A stretch of 16,502 bases of DNA from JBCBSS01 sp039819065 (GTDB lineage Bacteria > Bacteroidota > Bacteroidia > Cytophagales > Cyclobacteriaceae): contig JBCBSS010000166.1 in the NCBI GenBank assembly GCA_039819065.1, positions 1 to 16,502 of the forward strand, read 5' to 3'. Position 1 is the first letter of the stretch, and each line of letters starts with the position of its first letter. Shown piece by piece: positions 7,167-12,429 of this stretch. Position numbers and translations under genes: made by a program. Below the pieces are notes generated by a model. That model was not told the origin of the DNA and made no database searches. It worked only from the letters and a program-made list of their open reading frames with translations.

Positions 7167-7835
7167 ATGAAAACGATATCTACATTGGTGATTATAGCTA
7201 TAGCCCTGGCCAGTTTCACCGGAATCAAAACAGATAAGAGAAAGCTCTCTTCATTCCAATACAAAGGCAAAACTTATCATTACGCGGTTCAGTTGCCCAA
7301 TGACTTTGATCCGAAAAAGACTTATCCCGTTTTGATAGGTCCATCGGAGGTACAAGGTGATGATGTACAAAGTTTTTACTGGCGAGACACAAAAGATACT
7401 TATGGTTGGATATTAGTAGACTACCAAATCTATGATGCTGTGAATAGAACGGGGGAAATCAAAGCCTTAATGCAACATCTCAAATCTCAGTACAACATAG
7501 AAAATGGAAAATTCCATACCGTATGCTTTAGTGCCAATAGCGCAGGCATTTTCAATTTAGTGATGGCCATGCCCTCCTACTTCAGCGGCATCACTGGAAT
7601 GGCAGGTAACCCAAGTACTACGGACAAAGAGAAACTAAAAAAACTTAAAGGAGTGAAAGTTCAGTTTGTGGTCGGCGACAAGGACAGCTATTGGATGAGT
7701 GCTGCTAAAAAGAGACATGCCATACTCAAAGAAATTGGTGTTGACAGTCAAATAGAAATAATACCCAACGGCAGACACGTGTTGAAAGAACTAATAGGCA
7801 AAGGCTTCCTCAACAGAGCTGATCGATTGAGGTGA
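7167..7835 (+). CDS. Secreted alpha/beta hydrolase (esterase / PHB-depolymerase-like)
   Basis: A 222-residue alpha/beta hydrolase with an N-terminal signal-peptide-like stretch (MKTISTLVIIAIALASFTG), so it is probably periplasmic or surface exposed. The fold runs as YHYAVQLPNDFDPKKTYPVLIG (strands beta1-3), the nucleophile elbow FSANSAG with S125, VVGDKDSYW supplying D171 or D173, and IPNGRHVL with H204. The elbow departs from the usual GxSxG: the first position is Ala (A-N-S-A-G). The order of Ser, Asp and His is normal, so it is probably active on an ester or related bond; the substrate is unknown. The ATG at 7167 is chosen over a TTG at 7137 because it begins at the signal peptide. It follows the VLRF1 gene by 83 nt on the same strand. 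Confidence 0.82.
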   Translation: MKTISTLVIIAIALASFTGIKTDKRKLSSFQYKGKTYHYAVQLPNDFDPKKTYPVLIGPSEVQGDDVQSFYWRDTKDTYGWILVDYQIYDAVNRTGEIKALMQHLKSQYNIENGKFHTVCFSANSAGIFNLVMAMPSYFSGITGMAGNPSTTDKEKLKKLKGVKVQFVVGDKDSYWMSAAKKRHAILKEIGVDSQIEIIPNGRHVLKELIGKGFLNRADRLR

Positions 7836-7939
7836 TATTCCAGGAAATGAATAGCCACTACCATTGCTTCCAGATTTGTTGAGGAAGTGATCCAAAGGAT
7901 AAATTCCGAATTGCTCACCTCCACAAATGATTATAATTC

Positions 7940-7959
7940 ATATCATCAATTGATGATAT
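7940..7959. repeat. AT-rich perfect palindrome, copy 1
   Basis: ATATCATCAATTGATGATAT is a perfect 20-nt palindrome. A near copy lies 80 nt to the right at 8020-8039, and the two bracket the nested palindrome at 7974-8006. It could be a binding site for a dimeric regulator. Confidence 0.7.
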
Positions 7960-7973
7960 CAGATTGGCTTAAC

Positions 7974-8006
7974 AGTAACTAGGTTACTTTGAGTAACCTA
8001 GTTACT
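7974..8006. repeat. Nested 33-nt palindrome, copy 1
   Basis: AGTAACTAGGTTACT (7974-7988) and AGTAACCTAGTTACT (7992-8006) are perfect 15-nt inverted repeats with a TTG spacer. Each arm is itself a small palindrome of the form AGTAAC-nnn-GTTACT, so the element can form one 15-bp hairpin or two short ones. A variant in the opposite orientation is at 8283-8315. Confidence 0.85.
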
Positions 8007-8019
8007 ATCAGTGCTAGAT

Positions 8020-8039
8020 ATATCATCAATTGATCATAT
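8020..8039. repeat. AT-rich palindrome, copy 2 (one mismatch)
   Basis: ATATCATCAATTGATCATAT differs from the copy at 7940-7959 only at 8035 (C for G), which breaks one symmetric pair. It lies directly after the nested palindrome. Confidence 0.7.
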
Positions 8040-8156
8040 ACATATTCTTTTTGAGATGGGTTGAGTTGTAGAATGTGGTCCTAAAAAGGAGCAGGAGCAA
8101 TGCCGTAGTCAGGACCCGTAGGTATTCAGAAAGGGCCTTAATGACAGGAGTAGCCG

Positions 8157-8272
8157 CTGTCATCGCGAACCCGACGAAGGAGGTGAAGCGATCTAGTGTC
8201 TAGGTGCAGTTATGCTTTTAGGGCTTTCCTTACACTCCAAGATTGCTTCGTCGTACCTCCTCGCAATGACAG
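8157..8272. repeat. REPIN-like imperfect inverted repeat
   Basis: The left arm (8157-8194, beginning CTGTCATCGCGAACCCGACG) and right arm (8240-8272, ending CCTCGCAATGACAG) are imperfect inverted repeats about 45 nt apart. The right arm read on the minus strand has the CTGTCATTGCGAGGAGG...GAAGCAATCT form of a widespread bacterial intergenic REP-like repeat known to me from many genomes, including Bacteroidota. Such elements are usually mobilised by IS200-like (RAYT) transposases, none of which is in this window. No reading frame is supported here. Confidence 0.7.
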
Positions 8273-8282
8273 GGGTAAGGAT

Positions 8283-8315
8283 AGTAACGAGGTTACTCAA
8301 AGTAACCTCGTTACT
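8283..8315. repeat. Nested 33-nt palindrome, copy 2 (inverted orientation)
   Basis: AGTAACGAGGTTACT (8283-8297) and AGTAACCTCGTTACT (8301-8315) are perfect 15-nt inverted repeats with a CAA spacer, the reverse complement of the TTG spacer of copy 1. Compared with copy 1 read on the other strand, one T-A pair of the stem is replaced by G-C on both sides, so pairing is preserved. Confidence 0.85.
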
Positions 8316-8433
8316 TAATTTCAGCATAAATACTTGACTAGTAATTACTTAAATATCTATACTTAAACTAACAAAGCAATAACCTCTCTCTCAATCACTT
8401 AGCTTCTCTTTGCCTATCTGTCATTCTCATCCT

Positions 8434-8548
8434 TGTGTAATTTTGCTCAAAATATTTGTGCATTTTTACACATTATTATTTGACATTTTAATCTATATTG
8501 TACATATTTACATCATATTCAATTATCTAATTAGTGCATTAATACACA
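8434..8548. promoter_or_regulatory. Array of four 16-nt operator-like motifs upstream of the small-gene pair
   Basis: Four related 16-mers lie just before the ATG at 8554: TGTGCATTTTTACACA (8457-8472), TGTACATATTTACATC (8499-8514), AGTGCATTAATACACA (8533-8548), and in the opposite orientation TGTGTAATTTTGCTCA (8434-8449). The consensus TGTGCA-nnnn-TACACA is an imperfect palindrome, as expected for a dimeric repressor. The last copy ends 5 nt before the start codon, so binding would block transcription or translation. A TTGACA lies between copies at 8480-8485, but I see no matching -10. The protein that binds is not identified. Confidence 0.6.
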
Positions 8549-8553
8549 TAATC

Positions 8554-8799
8554 ATGAGCGAGTTCGAGAAAAAGAGAATTGACAAGGAGTTTTCAAAGTT
8601 TACCAAACGCAACTTCGAGGCGCCCAAAAAGTGCAGGAATATCGATCAGATCAGGTTCTACGTAAGGGAGCTTTCTATCCAGATCGATGAGTTCAAAAGC
8701 AAGTTCAACTACGTGCCTAACAATGCTTACACCTTGCTTTCGCAGTACAATGCTTTGCAGAACCAGATGGTATTCGCAGACTTCAAGAATAGGTATTAA
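8554..8799 (+). CDS. Small basic hypothetical protein
   Basis: An 81-residue Lys/Arg-rich protein (MSEFEKKRIDKEFSKFTKRN at its start, ending FADFKNRY) that I do not recognise. It reads as mainly helical, with amphipathic helices at about 2-17, 30-48 and 56-73. It has no signal peptide, membrane segment or Cys pair; it has a single Cys near residue 29. The frame is open upstream to 8410, but that extension is hydrophobic, AT-rich and carries the operator repeats, so the ATG at 8554 is the natural start. The second small gene follows after 17 nt, giving a two-gene operon behind the four-site operator array. Size and charge would suit a nucleic-acid-binding or adaptor protein, which is a guess. 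Confidence 0.65.
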   Translation: MSEFEKKRIDKEFSKFTKRNFEAPKKCRNIDQIRFYVRELSIQIDEFKSKFNYVPNNAYTLLSQYNALQNQMVFADFKNRY

Positions 8800-8816
8800 T
8801 TGATTATCAGGAGGTT

Positions 8817-9044
8817 ATGAATTACATCCCCTCCCCTATTGAGTTTAAGTTCCATCTTATATACAGTGCCACGGCCAACAAGTCCGGGAGAATGCAGTAC
8901 CATAAAATCAAATTAGGTGAGTACAAAGAGCGCATCTCTCGAACCGAGTTCATCCGTACTTTCAATACCTCCAAAATACTGGCCATAAAGCCGCTGCCCT
9001 CTCACCCTGACTCTCCTGTCTTTCAATTGGAGTTCTATATTTAG
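8817..9044 (+). CDS. Small hypothetical protein, second gene of a pair
   Basis: A 75-residue protein I do not recognise. It looks beta-rich (IEFKFHLIYSATANKSG, then KIKLGEYKERISRTEF, then FQLEFYI at the C-terminus), basic and soluble, with no Cys and no signal peptide. The start at 8817 is preceded by an AGGAGG at 8809-8814, which is rare in this window and in Bacteroidota generally, and it is unusually close to the start, with only 2 nt between. The gene begins 17 nt after the stop of the small basic protein and is probably co-expressed with it. After its stop comes a 477-nt gap with hairpins. Coding status is supported by the tight coupling and ordinary amino-acid composition. Confidence 0.6.
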   Translation: MNYIPSPIEFKFHLIYSATANKSGRMQYHKIKLGEYKERISRTEFIRTFNTSKILAIKPLPSHPDSPVFQLEFYI

Positions 9045-9521
9045 CAACTTCATATTATCCCAAATTACACGATAGGTAAATGCCGTTTAGATAAGCATTG
9101 ATTTAGGTTGAACCGTTCAGTTACCACACCTTTAAAGGCGTGGTATCGGGTTAGGATCTTACTGACGGCTTTTAGCCGCTCAACACAAAATTAGTATTTC
9201 CCGTTTGACCAAACCGTTTCACCCGGCCTGCTTGACTTCTGGCTTAAAGATTCTAATATTGAGAGCCTTAGCAAGGCGTTAACTTTGCTTTAGTATTGTT
9301 GTTGGGGCTAAAGCCCGGCTGGCTATGCCTTGTCCTAACTATGGCCTAAAGGCCATAGCAAATCCATATACCAGTTAAAAGAAATGCAACTAACTAAATG
9401 GCATTGAATCTGGGATTATTAATCATCTTAAAGTTTTGTAGCTTTCCAATCTTATTTGAAAGGTATGATTGTGAGTGCGGACACTCACAACGGCTAAGCA
9501 ACACTCATATTAGAAAAGGAT
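9045..9521. other. Intergenic region with a cluster of short hairpins
   Basis: No gene is supported in this 477-nt gap; the only frame, at 9398-9580, runs into the flavoprotein gene in another frame. It holds several short stem-loops that share a GGCT/AAA/GCC flavour: 9123-9144 (ACCACACC and GGCGTGGT, one mismatch), 9166-9178 (CGGCT-TTT-AGCCG), 9265-9277 (GCCTT-AGC-AAGGC), 9305-9316 (GGGCTAAAGCCC) and 9339-9358 (CTATGGCC-TAAA-GGCCATAG, 8-bp perfect). A sixth hairpin lies at 9469-9490. This density resembles REP-type intergenic DNA. One of the first stems may end the transcript of the small-gene pair, but none has a T tract. Confidence 0.6.
9469..9490 (+). repeat. Perfect 9-bp hairpin upstream of the flavoprotein gene
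   Basis: TTGTGAGTG (9469-9477) and CACTCACAA (9482-9490) form a perfect stem with a CGGA loop. It ends 31 nt before the TTG start of the flavoprotein gene, so it lies in the likely leader and might affect its expression. A partial third copy of the arm (ACACTCAT) follows at 9501-9508. Confidence 0.65.
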
Positions 9522-10730
9522 TTGTCAAAGCGTGTAATCATTTGTGGAGGTGGTGCTGCGGGTTTCTTTGCCGCCATTAATATTGCCGAGAAACACCCTG
9601 ATTACCGGATTACCATTCTGGAAAAGTCCAACAAAGTACTGAGTAAAGTAAAGATATCCGGAGGCGGTAGATGTAACGTGACCAATGCACGATCTGTACC
9701 TTCCGAACTGGTCCAATTCTACCCGCGAGGAGAAAAGAAACTTTACAAATCATTCAGCCGGTTTTCTACCGATGACATGGTCGATTGGCTCGAAAAACAT
9801 GGCGTCAATACCAAGGCAGAAGATGACTTGCGCATGTTTCCGGTTACAGATTCGTCTCAAACCATCATCGACTGTTTCTTGAGGTACATCAGAAAGTATG
9901 GGATTGAGCTAATCAAAAATACCGGCGTTACCAACATTGAAAAACAAGAACAACAGTGGCGGCTGACAACACAAAACGGCACCAGCTATAAAGCGGATGT
10001 TGTGGTCATGGCTACCGGTTCATCCAATGCCAGTTGGAATATGCTGAAGCAGCTTCATTTTGAGTTAGAGTCGCCTGTACCCTCCCTATTTACTTTTAAC
10101 ATCAAGGATGAAAGGCTCAAAATGTTGCAGGGTCTTAGCTTCCCATACGTGCATATCAAAGTGGCAGGTTCTAAGCTAGAAGAAAGCGGCCCGTTGCTTA
10201 TCACCCATTGGGGACTTAGTGGCCCGGCTGTCTTAAAGCTTTCGGCTTGGGGTGCCCGACATCTCGCAGCGGTCCAATATGATTTCTCAATCATAGTCAA
10301 CCTGCTGGACGGTGAAAGTTATGATACCTGTCGCGCCATCCTAAATGAGTTGAAACAATCCAACCCTAAAAAGAAGTTAGTCAACCATAGCTGGCAGGGC
10401 ATCCCTAAACGCTATTGGGAGCAGCTTTTGACCTTTTGCCAGATACCTGAAAGTACCATCTTCGGACAACTCTCTAAAAAGCAAATCAACCGAATCACGG
10501 AAGAGTTGACCCAAGCCCATTTCAAGGTAAAAGGAAAGAGTACCTTTAAAGAGGAATTTGTCACCTGCGGTGGGGTGAAAATCTCGGAAGTAGATCTCAA
10601 CACCATGGAGAGCAAAAAGCACCCCGGCCTTTACTTTTCCGGCGAAGTGTTGAACATAGATGCCCTGACCGGTGGTTTCAACTTTCAGGCCTGCTGGACT
10701 GCTTCCTGGATTATATCCGAATCAGTATAA
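9522..10730 (+). CDS. HI0933/YhiN-type NAD(P)/FAD-dependent oxidoreductase
   Basis: A 402-residue flavoprotein of the HI0933/YhiN family (aminoacetone oxidase-like, also called BaiN). The N-terminal dinucleotide fold reads VIICGGGAAGFFAAI (residues 5-19) with the acidic strand end ITILEKS. The family signature ISGGGRCNVTNA is at about 45-56. A central VVVMATGSS strand precedes the inserted beta domain, and the C-terminal FAD-contact block runs CGGVKISEVDLNTM, GLYFSGEVLNIDALTGGFN. The start is a TTG: no ATG or GTG lies in frame between the upstream stop at 9495 and the GGGAAG motif, and MSKRVIICGGG is the expected N-terminus. It ends 3 nt from the stop of the opposing AAA+ gene. The family is sure. 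The reaction is poorly defined for the family, so no gene symbol is given. Confidence 0.92.
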   Translation: MSKRVIICGGGAAGFFAAINIAEKHPDYRITILEKSNKVLSKVKISGGGRCNVTNARSVPSELVQFYPRGEKKLYKSFSRFSTDDMVDWLEKHGVNTKAEDDLRMFPVTDSSQTIIDCFLRYIRKYGIELIKNTGVTNIEKQEQQWRLTTQNGTSYKADVVVMATGSSNASWNMLKQLHFELESPVPSLFTFNIKDERLKMLQGLSFPYVHIKVAGSKLEESGPLLITHWGLSGPAVLKLSAWGARHLAAVQYDFSIIVNLLDGESYDTCRAILNELKQSNPKKKLVNHSWQGIPKRYWEQLLTFCQIPESTIFGQLSKKQINRITEELTQAHFKVKGKSTFKEEFVTCGGVKISEVDLNTMESKKHPGLYFSGEVLNIDALTGGFNFQACWTASWIISESV

Positions 10731-10733
10731 CCC

Positions 10734-12299
10734 TTATTGGGCCTGAGGCTTCATGATCATGGGCAAGCCATGATAACCGCGTTGCATTTTTTGATATTCG
10801 GATTTCACGAACGGCTCAATGTGTTCCGAGAACTGAAATGTATGCTCATCTGCCGCAAAGGCCATCAAAGAAGCTTGTTTCATGATATTGGCTATTTGGG
10901 CGCCGGTAAGGGCAAAGTGTTTGCTCATTTGCTCGACCAGTTGTCCGTCAGGCCAATTGATACCTGCTGGTCTATAAATCTCCCACAGCCTTTCCCGTTC
11001 TTGCACATTAGGAGCCGTCACCATGATCTGCGTTTGTATTCTACGTGAAAATGCATCATCCAGGTTTTGCGGATAATTGCTGGCTAGTATAACCAAACCA
11101 GAGAATTGCTCCAGGCGCTGCAATAGAAAGGACACATCCAAATTAGCATACCTGTCTTTGCTGTCGCTTACCTCCGAACGTTTACCCATAATGGCATCGG
11201 CCTCATCAATAAACAGAATACACTGCTCCCCTTCTGCCCATGAGATAGCTCTTTCCAACTCATCAAACACCTTACCCATATTCTTGGAGGTTTCACCAAT
11301 GTACTTGGACACCACTTGAGAGACATCGAGCTGGTAGGTCTTTAATCCAGTGTGTTGACCGATGGTGGTAGCAATCAATGTCTTCCCTGTTCCAGGGTCG
11401 CCATGCAGCAATACAACATAGCCGGATTTGAAATGTCCGCCCATGCTCTGATCGGTTATAAATTCCTGGCCTCTTTGGGCAAAGGCAATGACCGGTTTTA
11501 ACTGATCAACCACGTGTGTCGGCAGCACGAGGTCAGCAAAGTTCATTTTACTTTCAAGCAGCGTAAGTGGTAGTTGCTGATTCTCCTCGGGCTTGGGCAT
11601 TTCACCCCCCATAAAGTATCGCCAAAAAGCCGGTTGCAAGTTGACCACCAAGTTCTTCCATTCATCTGTGATGTCACTATAGCCAGTCCTCATGGCCTGA
11701 AAGCTCTTGATATCTATGCCCCACTTGGCCAGTTGGTGCTGCCGCGAACGAAAGTACATTTGATATTGGGCTTGAACATGCAGATCGGTACCGCCCAACA
11801 GGTACAATAAAGTCTGTAGGGAAGCTATAAAACGCTTTCCATTGGCTTGGGTCTGCCCGCCAATAAAAGGCGCTACCAAGGGGTTCCGGCTAAGTTCTAT
11901 AAAAGGATAAAGGATAGCGTCATTAATACTGGCTGACATGGTAAGTGCAAGCAATATTCTGTCCTGAACATTCAGTCCCTGGGTATTCACCCATTGCCCA
12001 TAGTGACTCTCCGTCGGCAATGACGGCATCTCGATTTCATGTACTAACAAGTCTTCTATGCCACTTTTCTCTTGAGGCGATAAACATCGGTATCGTATCA
12101 CCTGAAGCAGCCAATTCAATTCGAGGTATACCGCTTGTTCATCCGGTGTTCTGTTGTCGTACGGATCTATATACAACAGGTCAAAATAGTGGTCTAGAAC
12201 GGAAGTATCTTTTTGATCTTCAAATTCAGCTATTTCAGCATTTAGCATTTCAGTGAAATTGTGCCCTTCTATTGGCTTAGAGGCGGTTTGGTCTTGCAT
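10734..12299 (-). CDS. AAA+ ATPase of the Afp15/Pvc15 (eCIS-associated) type
   Basis: A 521-residue protein with one C-terminal AAA+ module. Residues 1 to about 240 are a helical N-terminal region without known motifs. The module has Walker A GDPGTGKT (300-307), a pore-loop KYIGET (332-337, aromatic Y333), Walker B ILFIDEAD (D365, E366), then GKRSEVSDSKDRYANLDVSFLLQRLE, sensor-1 N408, arginine fingers R419/R420 and a sensor-2 region near LTGAQIANI (464-472). The GKRSEVxDxxDRYAN stretch is characteristic of ATPases encoded in eCIS loci such as Afp15 and Pvc15, thought to act in particle assembly or cargo handling. It is divergent from a giant cargo-like gene across 130 nt. No other eCIS gene is in view. 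The AAA+ call is certain; the eCIS link is by resemblance and context. Confidence 0.88.
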   Translation of the reverse strand: MQDQTASKPIEGHNFTEMLNAEIAEFEDQKDTSVLDHYFDLLYIDPYDNRTPDEQAVYLELNWLLQVIRYRCLSPQEKSGIEDLLVHEIEMPSLPTESHYGQWVNTQGLNVQDRILLALTMSASINDAILYPFIELSRNPLVAPFIGGQTQANGKRFIASLQTLLYLLGGTDLHVQAQYQMYFRSRQHQLAKWGIDIKSFQAMRTGYSDITDEWKNLVVNLQPAFWRYFMGGEMPKPEENQQLPLTLLESKMNFADLVLPTHVVDQLKPVIAFAQRGQEFITDQSMGGHFKSGYVVLLHGDPGTGKTLIATTIGQHTGLKTYQLDVSQVVSKYIGETSKNMGKVFDELERAISWAEGEQCILFIDEADAIMGKRSEVSDSKDRYANLDVSFLLQRLEQFSGLVILASNYPQNLDDAFSRRIQTQIMVTAPNVQERERLWEIYRPAGINWPDGQLVEQMSKHFALTGAQIANIMKQASLMAFAADEHTFQFSEHIEPFVKSEYQKMQRGYHGLPMIMKPQAQ

Positions 12300-12429
12300 C
12301 TGGTTGTTGTTTTTAGAGCGAATTAAATGGTAAGGTTAATGTAATAAAGTAATTCTAATAACAGTTATTGTATAAAAATGTTAATAAATATGCCTTAGCC
12401 CTGAATCATAGAATAACTAACAACCCATC
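12300..12429. promoter_or_regulatory. Divergent promoter region between AAA+ ATPase and giant gene
   Basis: This 130-nt AT-rich gap must hold both promoters, so the two genes may be co-regulated. I cannot point to an unambiguous Bacteroidota -7 (TAnnTTTG) element on either strand. On the minus strand TACCATTTA (near 12325-12333) is an approximate match. No strong palindrome is visible. Confidence 0.5.

Larger units (their letters stand above)
7836..8553. other. Repeat-rich intergenic region
   Basis: This 718-nt stretch carries no gene I can support. From left to right it holds an AT-rich palindrome (7940-7959), a nested 33-nt palindrome (7974-8006), a second copy of the AT-rich palindrome with one change (8020-8039), about 115 nt of unexplained DNA, a REPIN-like inverted repeat (8157-8272), a second nested palindrome in the opposite orientation (8283-8315), and operator-like repeats (8434-8548) in front of the next gene. 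Base composition becomes strongly AT-rich from about 8320 to 8553. The density of structure is unlike the rest of the window and suggests an insertion-prone site. Confidence 0.7.

Noticed and set aside
8410..8553. 48-residue hydrophobic N-terminal extension of the small basic protein
   Set aside because: It is AT-rich low-complexity translation over the operator repeats, and an ATG at 8554 gives a natural start.
9398..9580. 60-codon frame before the flavoprotein gene
   Set aside because: It crosses the perfect hairpin at 9469-9490 and overlaps the flavoprotein start in another frame; no family features.
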